This document shows positions 27,159 to 35,862 of a DNA stretch of 64,000 bases, one piece after another. The stretch comes from Swaminathania salitolerans (GTDB taxonomy: Bacteria > Pseudomonadota > Alphaproteobacteria > Acetobacterales > Acetobacteraceae): positions 372,001 through 436,000 of the forward strand of contig NZ_BJVC01000002.1 of assembly GCF_007988945.1 (NCBI RefSeq), given 5' to 3'. Numbering within the stretch: the stretch's first letter is position 1; every line of letters begins with the position of its first letter. Made by a program: the position numbers and the translations under genes. The notes beneath the pieces were generated by a model. The model was not told the origin of the DNA and did no database searches. It saw only the letters and a list, made by a program, of their open reading frames with translations.

Positions 27159-27190
27159 TATAAACACACGCTCATCGTGAATAGTTTATA
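27159..27190. promoter_or_regulatory. Inverted repeat TATAAAC...GTTTATA before the sulfite reductase operon
   Basis: TATAAAC (27159-27165) and GTTTATA (27184-27190) form a perfect 7-bp inverted repeat with an 18-base centre, about 40 bases before the first gene of the operon and in the divergent interval with the flavin reductase. It is a candidate operator for a sulfur-responsive regulator such as a LysR-type CysB; the protein is not identified. Confidence 0.4.
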
Positions 27191-27229
27191 CCACATACGG
27201 CAACCAGCGGATACGGAACGGGACGAAAG

Positions 27230-27547
27230 ATGAAGCGGGCAATACGCATCGGCCAGGGCGAAGGCCTCGTTCTGACGGCCAACCGTCTGCTCGACGGTAA
27301 CATCGTATGGCGCGACGAATCGGGAATCTGGCGTCCTTCCATCGCCCATGCGGCGGTCCTGACGCCGGACCATTACGAATCGGCGCTCGATTCGGCGCTC
27401 GCCACCGCCCAGAAGGATGCCGTAGTGGGAGTCTATGAAGTGGTGGTCCGCCCGGGACGCCCGCCGCAGCCGGTCAGCGTGAGAGAGCGCATCCGGGCTT
27501 TCGGCCCGACGGTCCATCCCCAATTCGCAACGGAGCTGGAAGCATGA
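27230..27547 (+). CDS. DUF2849 protein, sulfite reductase operon
   Basis: 105 residues: GEGLVLTANRLLDGNIVWRD then an YEVVVRPGRPPQPVSVRERI tail, the DUF2849 pattern commonly encoded directly before the alphaproteobacterial nitrite/sulfite reductase. The stop overlaps the reductase start by 4 bases. Its biochemical role is not known; a function in assembly or regulation of sulfite reduction is inferred from constant gene neighbourhood. Confidence 0.85.
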   Translation: MKRAIRIGQGEGLVLTANRLLDGNIVWRDESGIWRPSIAHAAVLTPDHYESALDSALATAQKDAVVGVYEVVVRPGRPPQPVSVRERIRAFGPTVHPQFATELEA

Positions 27548-29214
27548 ACGCGCCAGTCGGTCACTACCTCTACAATGCCGCCGATCGCGGCTTTCTCGGC
27601 GAGCGGATCGCAGAGTTCGAGGGCCAGGTAAGGCGCCGTCTCGAAGGGTCGCTCAGCGAGGAGGAGTTCAAGCCGCTCCGGTTGATGAACGGCCTCTATC
27701 TCCAGCTCCATGCCTATATGCTCCGGGTCGCCATTCCCTATGGCGTTCTCGATTCCCGCCAGTTGCGCAAGCTCGCTCATGTGGCGAGACGATACGACCG
27801 CGGCTACGGCCACTTCACGACGCGTCAGAACATTCAGTTCAACTGGATCCGTCTCGAGGATACGCCCGCGATCCTGCGCGAATTGGCCGATGTCGACATG
27901 CATGCCATCCAGACCAGCGGCAACTGCATCCGCAATGTCACTTCGGACCAGTTTGCAGGCGCGGCGGCGGACGAGCTCATGGATCCGAGAGTCCACGCGG
28001 AAATCCTGAGACAGTGGTCCACGCTGCATCCCGAATTCACTTTCCTGCCGCGCAAGTTCAAGATCGCGATCTCGGGCAGCCCGCAGGATCGCGTGGCGGC
28101 ACGGTTCCACGATATCGGCATTCTCGCCCGTCCTTCGGAGGCCGGGCCGGTATTCAGGATCTTCGTCGGCGGGGGGCTCGGACGGACGCCGCTCGTCGGA
28201 CAAGAGATGTTTGATTCCGTGCCCGAAGAGCGCCTGCTCATGACGCTGGAGGCGATCCTGCGCGTCTATAATGCCTATGGTCGACGGGACAATATCTACA
28301 AGGCGCGAATCAAGATCCTGGTCCAGGCGCTCGGTATCGATGGGTACAGGGCGGAAGTGGAACAGGAACTTGCCCGGATGAACCCGGATCACTACCGCCT
28401 TTCACCGGAGACGGTGGAGGCGATCCGCGCGCGCTTTGCAGCTCCGGATCTTTCCGCACCCGAAGGGGCATCCGACGCGCTCGCGCGCGACAGACGCGAC
28501 AATCCCGACTTCGCACGCTGGGTCCGCAGCAACACCCATCCGCATTTTGCGCCGGGACGGATCGTGGTCACGGTTTCCGTCAAGCCTGCGGGCGAGATCC
28601 CGGGCGATGCCAGCGCCGATCAGATGGATGCTCTCGCCGATATCGCGGACCGGTATTCCTTTGGCGAAATCCGCGTCACCCACCTCCAGAATCTCGTCCT
28701 CGCCCATGTGGCACAGGACCGGCTTCTTGCGCTGTGGCAGGAGCTGCAGGCCATCGATCTGGGCGATGCGAATCACGAGCTGATCGGCGATATCGTCGCC
28801 TGCCCCGGGCTGGATTACTGCGCGCTCGCCAATGCGCGCTCCATTCCGATCGCCCAGAAGCTGAGCGCGCGTTTCGCCGATTCGACCCTTCAGGAAAAGA
28901 TCGGGCCGCTGAGAATCAACATCTCGGGGTGCATCAATGCCTGTGGCCATCACCATGTCGGCCATATCGGTCTTCTCGGAGTCGACAAGCGCGGAGAGGA
29001 ATTCTTCCAGATCACACTGGGGGGACGTGCGGACGATCTGGCGCGCACCGGCGCCATACTCGGTGCGGCGCTGCCGGAGGATGACATGGTCGATGCCATC
29101 GCACGTATCGTCGATCGTTATCTGTCCATACGCGAGACCGGGGAGGGCTTTCTCGATACCCTGACCCGGCTCGGTGACGCACCTTTCAAGGAAGCCGCTT
29201 ATGAAACGGTTTGA
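27544..29214 (+). CDS. Sulfite (nitrite/sulfite) reductase hemoprotein
   Basis: 556 residues. Two ferredoxin-like half domains plus the siroheme/[4Fe-4S] ligands CPGLDYC and NISGCINACGHHH (Cys-x5-Cys and Cys-x3-Cys), and GHFTTRQNIQFNW in the N-terminal half. It reduces sulfite to sulfide in assimilatory sulfur metabolism; the DUF2849 and DUF934 neighbours favour sulfite over nitrite. There is no cysJ flavoprotein, so a ferredoxin or other donor is likely. It overlaps DUF934 by 14 bases. Confidence 0.92.
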   Translation: MNAPVGHYLYNAADRGFLGERIAEFEGQVRRRLEGSLSEEEFKPLRLMNGLYLQLHAYMLRVAIPYGVLDSRQLRKLAHVARRYDRGYGHFTTRQNIQFNWIRLEDTPAILRELADVDMHAIQTSGNCIRNVTSDQFAGAAADELMDPRVHAEILRQWSTLHPEFTFLPRKFKIAISGSPQDRVAARFHDIGILARPSEAGPVFRIFVGGGLGRTPLVGQEMFDSVPEERLLMTLEAILRVYNAYGRRDNIYKARIKILVQALGIDGYRAEVEQELARMNPDHYRLSPETVEAIRARFAAPDLSAPEGASDALARDRRDNPDFARWVRSNTHPHFAPGRIVVTVSVKPAGEIPGDASADQMDALADIADRYSFGEIRVTHLQNLVLAHVAQDRLLALWQELQAIDLGDANHELIGDIVACPGLDYCALANARSIPIAQKLSARFADSTLQEKIGPLRINISGCINACGHHHVGHIGLLGVDKRGEEFFQITLGGRADDLARTGAILGAALPEDDMVDAIARIVDRYLSIRETGEGFLDTLTRLGDAPFKEAAYETV

Positions 29215-29602
29215 CCTCTCCTCTCCCCCGCGCAGCGGACATGACGGGATCGCCGTGGTGCCGGTCGACGAGATGGAGGAATCGACCCGGGCGGTGCGTC
29301 TGACTCCCGAGACGGATGTCGAGGCCATCGGCCCTGCCCTGGCCGCGCTGGATGTGGTGGTGGTGACGTTCCCCGTCTTCAGGGATGGCCGGGGCTTCAC
29401 ACAGGCGCGCGCCCTGAGAGAATATTACGGCTTCACTGGAGAAATCCGCGCGGAAGGCCACATCCTGCCGGATCAGGCCCGTTTCCTGCATCTGTGCGGT
29501 GTCGATTGCGTCATGCTTCCGGAAGGGAGCGATCCGACGCCCTGGCAGGAGGCTTTGACGCTGTTCTCGGGAAGCTATCAGGATCGTCTCGGGCTGCGCT
29601 GA
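29201..29602 (+). CDS. DUF934 protein, sulfite reductase operon
   Basis: 133 residues from the ATG at 29201 with AAGGAAG upstream; a GTG at 29174 is less likely. The core LDVVVVTFPVFRDGRGFTQA, ALREYYGFTGEIRAEGHILP and FLHLCGVDCV is the DUF934 signature, invariably found after sulfite reductase in alpha- and betaproteobacteria. The function is unproven; a sulfur-relay or oxidoreductase accessory role has been suggested by context. cysH, which often follows, is absent here. Confidence 0.88.
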   Translation: MKRFDLSSPPRSGHDGIAVVPVDEMEESTRAVRLTPETDVEAIGPALAALDVVVVTFPVFRDGRGFTQARALREYYGFTGEIRAEGHILPDQARFLHLCGVDCVMLPEGSDPTPWQEALTLFSGSYQDRLGLR

Positions 29603-29797
29603 GGCGCTTGTCCCGACATGTTGAGGCACCGGGGCACCGGAAAGGCGGAGGCGCTCCCGGGCTGCCTCCCGGCCCGGACGCAAGGACCGGCTCTCTCTCC
29701 CCTCACTTCCTCTCTTCACTGCGCAGAAGCCCCGTGAGGGCTCCCGGCTGGGGTCGGAACCTGACCCGGGCTTCGATCCTGGGCTTCGATTTCGGGC

Positions 29798-30772
29798 TCA
29801 GAGCTCCGGGTGGTCCGAAGCAAAGGCAGCGGCAGCGCCGAAAAGACCTGGCTGCGGATGGGTGATGATCTTGACCGGCATATCGCCCATCATGCTCTCG
29901 AACCGTCCCTTGGCGACGAAACGCTCCGCAAAGCCCGAATGCGGGAGACGGTCGGCCACACGCAGGCCCAATCCGCCCGCAATCACGACCCCTTCCGCAC
30001 GATGGGCGAGAGCGAGATCCCCCGCGACCGCGCCGAGAGAGAGGAAGAAGCGCTCGAGAGCTGCGGCCGCCATCGAGTCTCGCCCCTCCATCGCCATTTC
30101 CCAAAGCGCCTTGTTGTCGCGCATCGTGATCGGCAGACCCTGCATTTCGGCGATGATCTCATAGAGATTGGTCAGGCCCGGACCGGAGACGATCCGCTCG
30201 GCAGAGACCCGGCGGAACCGACGACGGAGCGCGCGCAGGATCTTGTCCTCGAACTCGTCGAGGGGCGCAAAATCGATGTGACCGCCCTCGGTCTCGATGA
30301 CGAAATACTGCCCCTTGCGGCGCAGCAGACAGGCCGCCCCGAGCCCCGTGCCCGGCCCGACGATCGTCGTCGTGCCCTGCTCGGGCAGCGGGCGATCCGG
30401 TCCGCAGAGATGACGAAGATAGCGATCATCCACCTGGGCGACGGCATGACCGACGGCACCGAAATCGTTGACGAGGGTAAAGTCGTCGAGATGAAGGCGC
30501 TCGGCGAGCATCGTTGGCTGGATCACCCAGGGATTGTTCGTCATCTTGAGCGTCTCGCCCTGGATCGGGCAGGCAATCGCGATACCGGCATGGCGCGGCA
30601 ACTCGCGACCGATGGAGCGCCCGAAAGCCTCCCAGGCAAGCGCAAGACTGGCATGATCGGCCGTACGAAGCGTCGTCGCCTCTCCAAGATCGATCACGCG
30701 TCCCTGATCGATCGAGGCAATCGCGAAACGCGCATTCGTCCCACCGATATCGACAGTGACAATATCCTGCAT
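29798..30772 (-). CDS. glk: Glucokinase
   Basis: 324 residues from the ATG at 30772 (TTGGAG upstream); the longer frame adds a non-conserved extension. VDIGGTNARFAIA binds phosphate, LVNDFGAVGHAV holds the catalytic Asp, VGPGTGLGAACL and TEGGHIDFAP match the bacterial group A glucokinase, as does VVIAGGLGLRVAD. It phosphorylates cytosolic glucose to glucose-6-phosphate, feeding the pentose phosphate or Entner-Doudoroff routes used by acetic acid bacteria. It stands as a single gene, with another leftward gene (an SDR) 131 bases upstream of its start. Confidence 0.95.
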   Translation of the reverse strand: MQDIVTVDIGGTNARFAIASIDQGRVIDLGEATTLRTADHASLALAWEAFGRSIGRELPRHAGIAIACPIQGETLKMTNNPWVIQPTMLAERLHLDDFTLVNDFGAVGHAVAQVDDRYLRHLCGPDRPLPEQGTTTIVGPGTGLGAACLLRRKGQYFVIETEGGHIDFAPLDEFEDKILRALRRRFRRVSAERIVSGPGLTNLYEIIAEMQGLPITMRDNKALWEMAMEGRDSMAAAALERFFLSLGAVAGDLALAHRAEGVVIAGGLGLRVADRLPHSGFAERFVAKGRFESMMGDMPVKIITHPQPGLFGAAAAFASDHPEL

Positions 30773-30903
30773 CACATGCTCCAAGGTAACGGAAGAGAGT
30801 GCCTCACGGGGGAAGTCGACTCTGCCCGGTTGACTGAACAATCAGGGGCAGAGATCTTGCAGGCAATCACGTCTCCGTCAACAGCTGACGTCACAACTCT
30901 ATC

Positions 30904-31710
30904 TCAACGCGCGTTCTGTTTCACGCGCGCCATGCGAAGAAGCCGATGCGCGATCCTGCGTGGCATGAGGGCGGAAACGAATTTGAGCAGAAGGAAAACC
31001 GCCGGAAAGACGAGTACGGCCTGCCCGCGCCCTATGGCCCGCGCAATACGACGTGCCGCGTCTTCGGGCGTGACGAGAAAAGGACGGGCCCCGTCGAGAC
31101 GACGGCTCATGGCGGTATCGATGTAACTCGGCTCGATGAGGGTCACACCCACATCACTCGGCGTCATGGCAGCGTGAAGACATGTCGAAAAACGGGCAAG
31201 CCCCGCCTTGGAGCTGCAATAGGCGGTTGCGAAAGGCAGGTCGTGATGCGCGGCCACCGACCCGATCAGGGCGATCCGCCCGCGCCTGCGTCCCGCCATG
31301 AATGAAGCGGCCTCGGTCGCGAGCGCGACCGGAATGGCATAATTGACGAGTGCCGCCTCCCATACCGCCTCGACCCGTTCGGTCACGGCGCCCTCGGGCC
31401 GGATGTCGGACACACCGGCATTGAGAATGACGAGATCGAGCGGTCTGGCTGCGTCTGCCTCCCCGAGCAGGGAAAGGGCCCTGTCATGATCGGTCAGGCC
31501 GAAGGCCCTGACCGAGGTCGTGGCCCCCTTCGCCTCGCACAGGGATGCCGTACGGGCGAGACGATCCTCATTGCGGCCCCACAGGGTGATGTGAATACCG
31601 GGAGCGGCATAGTGACAGGCGAGCGCGCTCCCCAACCCGCCGGATGCGCCGGTCACAAGAACATGACCCGGGACAAACTCGTGCTTTGCAAATCGTTCAG
31701 GACGTGACAT
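30904..31710 (-). CDS. Short-chain dehydrogenase with C-terminal membrane-associated tail
   Basis: 268 residues. TGASGGLG at 20-27, LNAGVSDI, a Ser in ALIGSVAAH and YCSSK make a classical SDR. The C-terminus AVLVFPAVFLLLKFVSALMP is hydrophobic and followed by an Arg-rich end, suggesting peripheral membrane attachment, as in several lipid-related SDRs. Substrate unknown. Divergent from the acyltransferase-like gene at 31795, which could share regulation. Confidence 0.87.
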   Translation of the reverse strand: MSRPERFAKHEFVPGHVLVTGASGGLGSALACHYAAPGIHITLWGRNEDRLARTASLCEAKGATTSVRAFGLTDHDRALSLLGEADAARPLDLVILNAGVSDIRPEGAVTERVEAVWEAALVNYAIPVALATEAASFMAGRRRGRIALIGSVAAHHDLPFATAYCSSKAGLARFSTCLHAAMTPSDVGVTLIEPSYIDTAMSRRLDGARPFLVTPEDAARRIARAIGRGQAVLVFPAVFLLLKFVSALMPRRIAHRLLRMARVKQNAR

Positions 31711-31794
31711 TCAACGCGCTTTCGTCGATGAAAACGGCAAGCCCGCGTCACAACACGGGGTTGCAGCGGGCCAACCGATACAGAAGAGTGAACC

Positions 31795-32979
31795 TTGCCG
31801 GAAGCAGAAGACCCCCGCCAGAGCGATACCGGACTGATTGTCCGACCCGTGATGTCCCGTAAAGATCTGAAACGCTTCATCAGACTTCCCCGCACGCTCT
31901 ATTCCGGCCGCGACGGCTACGTTCCCGCACTCGATATGGAGCAGACGGATCTTCTCGATCCGAAGCGCAGCCCCATCTTCCGCCATGCATCCGTGCGCTA
32001 TTTCATGGCCTGGCGCGGCGATGTTCCCGTGGGGCGGATTTCCGCGGTCGTCGATGGCAAGGCCCTCGAGGCCTGGAACGAAAAGATCGGCTGGTTCGGT
32101 GCGCTCGATGCCCTCCCGGAGGAAGAGATCGTGCGCGCGCTGGTCGATACGGCCCGTATCTGGCTGCGGGACCAGGGCATGGAGCGCATGCGGGGACCGG
32201 TGACCCTGGGGTATCACGGGGAATCGGGCCTCATGGTCAGCGGCCAGACGGAGCCGCCAATGATCGGAACGCCCTGGCATCCGCCTGAACTGCATGCCAT
32301 CGTCGCGCGCGTCGGTCTGGAAAAATCGCAGGATCTCCTGACATTCCGGCTGGACCTGACGGCAGATCTGGACGCTCGCCATATCGTACCCGGCGCGCTC
32401 GTACCCGGCACGGGGAAGCTGGGCGACGTCACCGTGTCGCATCTCTCCAAAAAGGAAATCACCGCTCAGGGAGAGGTTCTGAGGACCCTCTATAATGACG
32501 GCTGGTCCGGCACGTATAATTTCGTCCCGCTTCAGTCCTATGAAATGACCGCCCTCATCGGGCAGCTCAAGCCGGTTCTGCGCCCCGAACATTACGTTCA
32601 GATCAATCGCGGAGACGTGCCCGCGGCGATGGCACTGGTCGTCCCCAATATCTACGATATCGCGGGCGATCTCGGCGGGGCGCCCTCACCCCTGGGCTGG
32701 GCGAAACTCGGGACACGGCTGCTCGGGCATCGCTTCCACTCGGCACGCGTCATTCTGCTGGGCGTATCCCATACGGTGCGCGGCACCATTCTGGGCGCTC
32801 TGATGCCCTCTCTGGCGATTGCGGAGCTCATCAGCAGACGCAAATCCCTGCCCTATGAATTCGTCGAGCTGGGCTGGATACTCGAAACCAACACCGCCAT
32901 GCTCAATCTGGTGAAGCGCCTCGCGCCAGAGCCCAACAAGGTGCATCGGATGTACGAAATGGCCATCCCCCCTCTCTGA
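31795..32979 (+). CDS. GNAT-superfamily-like (YghO-type) protein
   Basis: 394 residues from a TTG at 31795 with AGAAGAG upstream; an ATG at 31852 is an alternative without a clear ribosome site. VPVGRISAVVDGKALEAWNE and the following GMERMRGPVTLGYHGESGLM resemble the N-acetyltransferase-like YghO family, often annotated as dATP pyrophosphohydrolase or GNAT. The C-terminal half contains YEFVELGWILETNTAMLNLV typical of this group. The biochemical role is not established. It is a single gene ending in a shared terminator with thiL. Confidence 0.72.
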   Translation: MPEAEDPRQSDTGLIVRPVMSRKDLKRFIRLPRTLYSGRDGYVPALDMEQTDLLDPKRSPIFRHASVRYFMAWRGDVPVGRISAVVDGKALEAWNEKIGWFGALDALPEEEIVRALVDTARIWLRDQGMERMRGPVTLGYHGESGLMVSGQTEPPMIGTPWHPPELHAIVARVGLEKSQDLLTFRLDLTADLDARHIVPGALVPGTGKLGDVTVSHLSKKEITAQGEVLRTLYNDGWSGTYNFVPLQSYEMTALIGQLKPVLRPEHYVQINRGDVPAAMALVVPNIYDIAGDLGGAPSPLGWAKLGTRLLGHRFHSARVILLGVSHTVRGTILGALMPSLAIAELISRRKSLPYEFVELGWILETNTAMLNLVKRLAPEPNKVHRMYEMAIPPL

Positions 32980-33022
32980 TTTGGTCTTCCGCGCTGTCTG
33001 ATCTCCCCCCCCGGGGGAGCAA

Positions 33023-33043
33023 GGGAGCCGTCTGACGGCTCCC
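33023..33043. terminator. Bidirectional hairpin between convergent genes
   Basis: GGGAGCCGT and ACGGCTCCC form a perfect 9-bp stem with a 3-base loop, 44 bases after the acyltransferase-like gene and 11 bases after the thiL stop on the other strand. Confidence 0.6.
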
Positions 33044-33053
33044 GGCGCGAACA

Positions 33054-33998
33054 TCAGAAATGCTGCCAGCCTTTCCGGTCGAGCGTCATCGCCTTGCCCG
33101 AAGGGTCGCGCACCACCACGCCACGCCCTTCACGGACCGTACCGATACGCGTCACGGGTATCCCGGTCTCCGCAGCGGCCTCCATGATCCGGACCTCGCA
33201 ATCGGGCGATGCGGTAAACAGGAGTTCGTAATCGTCTCCGCCGGTCAGGCAGAGCGACTGCCAGCGCTCGCCTGCTGCCAAGGCCTGGGGAGAACGCGGT
33301 ACCGCCTGCGCCTCGATCTCGAGACAGAGGCCGTTCTCGCTTGCGATATGTCCGGCATCCTGAACGAGACCATCGGAGATATCCATGGCGGCGCTGGCGA
33401 AACGGGCGAGAGGGAAACCGACTCTCGGGCGGGGGAGCCTGTAACGCCCTGCAAGGAAACCATCCGGATCGGGAAGATTATCGAGAAGCGCCTGCAGGCC
33501 GAGCGCGGCGTCACCGATCGTACCGGTCACCCAGACCGCATCGCCGCACCGGGCACCGATCCGGCCGATGGCCGCGCCCTTTTCCACCTCGCCAAGGATC
33601 GTGAGGCTGAGAACGAGCGGCCCGCGCGTCCCTGTCGTGTCCCCACCGAGGAGCGTAACGCCGTACTGCGCCTGATCCTGTGCAAGCCCCATACTGAAGC
33701 TCGCAAACCACTGATCGTCGAAGCCGGAAGGCCGGCTGACATTGAGCAGATAGCCGCGCGGAACCGCGCCCATGGCGGCACAATCGGAGAGACTCACTCG
33801 CAGGAGTTTCTGACTTACGGTCTCGGCCGGATCGCCGGGAAGGAAATGCACCGCCTCCACCAGCGTATCGGTCGAAAGAACGAGTTCCCTGCCCTCTGCC
33901 AGAGCCAGCACCGCTGCATCGTCGCGCAGCCCGCGCGCGCCCTCTCCTGCCAGCGGTCTGAAAAACCGCTCGATGAAATCGAATTCGCCGCCGCTCAT
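33054..33998 (-). CDS. thiL: Thiamine-monophosphate kinase
   Basis: 314 residues from the ATG at 33998, where the conserved MSGGEFDFIERFF start falls; a longer frame begins at 34058. Metal- and ATP-binding motifs DDAAVL, STDTLVEAVHF, SDCAAMGA, LGGDTTGT and AMDISDGLVQDAG are all present. ThiL phosphorylates thiamine monophosphate to the active diphosphate cofactor, needed among others by the PDH complex in this window. It lies 157 bases downstream of nusB, in the same direction. Confidence 0.95.
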   Translation of the reverse strand: MSGGEFDFIERFFRPLAGEGARGLRDDAAVLALAEGRELVLSTDTLVEAVHFLPGDPAETVSQKLLRVSLSDCAAMGAVPRGYLLNVSRPSGFDDQWFASFSMGLAQDQAQYGVTLLGGDTTGTRGPLVLSLTILGEVEKGAAIGRIGARCGDAVWVTGTIGDAALGLQALLDNLPDPDGFLAGRYRLPRPRVGFPLARFASAAMDISDGLVQDAGHIASENGLCLEIEAQAVPRSPQALAAGERWQSLCLTGGDDYELLFTASPDCEVRIMEAAAETGIPVTRIGTVREGRGVVVRDPSGKAMTLDRKGWQHF

Positions 33999-34099
33999 CT
34001 TTCTGTCAGTCTCTCGATGCATCCCCCGACACGCGTCATCGGGCGTCTCTGAGGACACCTATCCGCGTGCCTTTCCGGGTGCCGCTCCGGGTGCCTCAC

Positions 34100-34121
34100 G
34101 AGGCGCCTTTCCGGGCGCCTC
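34100..34121. other. Inverted repeat between nusB and thiL
   Basis: GAGGCGCC and GGCGCCTC form a perfect 8-bp stem with a 6-base loop, within a stretch of repeated CCGGGTGCC/CCGGGCGCC words. There is no T-run on the minus strand, so it could be a weak terminator, a processing site or neutral. Confidence 0.45.
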
Positions 34122-34155
34122 GCTGCCGATATCGGGACAGGTATCGATACCGGTT

Positions 34156-34689
34156 TCAGTATGGGCCATCCCCTTCGGCGCGGTCGACTTCTCCCGGCGG
34201 CATCTTGCCCGAGACGGGTTCGCCGGAGCCGGACCTGTTCAGGGCATCGAGCACGCCATTGACGAGCTTCGCCTCGTCTCCGGAAAAAAAACCGTGCGCT
34301 ACATCCAGATACTCGTTGATCACCACGCGCGCGGGCACATCCTCACCCAGCTCCCACGCTCCGGCACGCAGGAGCGCACGCAGGACCGGGTCCAGACGGG
34401 AAAGCGGCCAGCTCGCCGGCAGGGCTTCGGAAAGCATCGCGTCGATACGATCCTGGGCGAGCGTGGCTCCCTTGACGATGAGACCGAAGAGCCGGAAATC
34501 GGCATCCGGCACATGGCCGTCCTCGAAGCCCTGATCCTTGCCCGTACCGAGGCGATGACGCTGGAACTGGCTGATCACGGTCTCCGCATTTTCCCCGCCC
34601 TGCTCGCACTGGAACAGAGCCTGAACGGCAGCGACGCGTGCGACGGTGCGCGAACGCTTCGCCTGAGGCTGGGAGGGGGTTTCGGTCAT
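34156..34689 (-). CDS. nusB: Transcription antitermination factor NusB
   Basis: 177 residues: [19 protein letters not shown] and the C-terminal [20 protein letters not shown] then NGVLDAL are NusB hallmarks. It binds boxA RNA with NusE/S10 in rRNA antitermination. Its start overlaps the nrdR stop by ATGA. The tail after DALN is Gly/Pro-rich and longer than usual. Confidence 0.95.
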   Translation of the reverse strand: MTETPSQPQAKRSRTVARVAAVQALFQCEQGGENAETVISQFQRHRLGTGKDQGFEDGHVPDADFRLFGLIVKGATLAQDRIDAMLSEALPASWPLSRLDPVLRALLRAGAWELGEDVPARVVINEYLDVAHGFFSGDEAKLVNGVLDALNRSGSGEPVSGKMPPGEVDRAEGDGPY

Positions 34690-35198
34690 GATGAGCTGTC
34701 CTTGTCTTCCTGTCGCGACGATACCCCGGAAAAGGCGCGCTCCTCTTCCTCGGGACGCATATCCGTCAGAAGCTTCGAGAACGCCTCCACTTCACGGAAG
34801 TCACGATATACGCTTGCAAAGCGCACATAAGCGACACCATCGATGCTGCGCAATGCGTCCATTGCCAATTCGCCGATACGGGACGAAGAAATTTCCGCCT
34901 CCCCCGATGCCTCGAGCTGGCGAACCAGCCCGTTGACGATCCGTTCCTGACGTTCCTCCTCGACCGGACGCTTGCGCAGGGCGATCCGGATCGAGCGCGC
35001 CAGCTTGTCGCGATCGAAGGGCACACGGCGACCGTCCATCTTCGTCACGGTGAGTTCCCGGAGCTGGACCCGCTCTATGGTCGTGAAACGCTGCGCGCAT
35101 CCGCCGCAAACACGGCGACGACGGATCGCGGCGCCATCATCCGTTGAACGACTATCCTTGACCTGCGTATCTGCATGACCGCAGAACGGACAATTCAT
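34686..35198 (-). CDS. nrdR: Transcriptional repressor NrdR
   Basis: 170 residues from the ATG at 35198 (AGGGAGA upstream). A zinc ribbon [17 protein letters not shown]...[14 protein letters not shown] and the ATP-cone domain ([20 protein letters not shown]) define NrdR, which represses ribonucleotide reductase genes in response to (d)ATP. In many bacteria nrdR is followed by ribD-ribE-ribAB-ribH before nusB; here it is joined straight to nusB. Confidence 0.96.
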   Translation of the reverse strand: MNCPFCGHADTQVKDSRSTDDGAAIRRRRVCGGCAQRFTTIERVQLRELTVTKMDGRRVPFDRDKLARSIRIALRKRPVEEERQERIVNGLVRQLEASGEAEISSSRIGELAMDALRSIDGVAYVRFASVYRDFREVEAFSKLLTDMRPEEEERAFSGVSSRQEDKDSSS

Positions 35199-35273
35199 GA
35201 CTGAGTCTCCCTGTATGGGCAGATGATGAGGCCGGCCCACCCGCCCGGGCCGGGGGCAGAAAGGAGCCTATCG

Positions 35274-35762
35274 TTGAAGAGAGTGCAAGCCATTCTGGCG
35301 CTGTCCCTTGCAGTTTGCGTGGCAGCTCCGTTCGCCGCTGCGTCACAGGCATTCGCCCAGACGACCGATGCAGACATACCCGGGCAGAAAAACGCGAGCC
35401 ACGATATCACGATCGACGGATGGATGCGGCGATCGAAACATATCCACGGTCTCGCGGCCGCCTATTTCACGATCAGGAACACGAGCAGCGAACCGCATCT
35501 GATCTCGGGGGTGAGTTCTACCGACTGCACCGATATCGATGCCTATCACAGCGAACAGGAGATGAACGAGCGTACCGCGAGTCTCTTTTCGCATTTCACC
35601 ATACCGGGCAACATGACGATGGTGTTTCCCGAAGGCGGGTATCATCTGATCTGCAAGGATTTCCCGGACTCGGTGAAACCCGGCGATTCCGTGCCGATCA
35701 CCTTCAGCTTTCTCGGCGGCTCCAGGAAGACAGTGACGTTCAAGCTCCGGGACAGGTCCTGA
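35274..35762 (+). CDS. Periplasmic PCu(A)C-type copper chaperone
   Basis: 162 residues from a TTG at 35274, chosen because AAGGAG sits seven bases upstream and it gives a clean signal peptide (MKRVQAILALSLAVCVAAPF...SQAFA); an ATG at 35223 lacks a ribosome site. The domain (AAYFTIRNTSSEPHLISGV and GGYHLICKDF) matches PCu(A)C proteins that deliver Cu(I) to cytochrome oxidase. The usual H(M)x10Mx21HxM motif is degenerate: His92, Met97 and His124 remain, but the final Met is Ile126, so copper affinity may be altered. Divergent from nrdR. Confidence 0.8.
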   Translation: MKRVQAILALSLAVCVAAPFAAASQAFAQTTDADIPGQKNASHDITIDGWMRRSKHIHGLAAAYFTIRNTSSEPHLISGVSSTDCTDIDAYHSEQEMNERTASLFSHFTIPGNMTMVFPEGGYHLICKDFPDSVKPGDSVPITFSFLGGSRKTVTFKLRDRS

Positions 35763-35862
35763 GGAAGGCGGGTCCGGACCGGCTCGGGCCGGGATCGGCG
35801 CAGCAAGCCGGGACGGTTCCGGGGCGGAGGCCGATCTGCCCGCGATATTTCCCGGGGATGCC

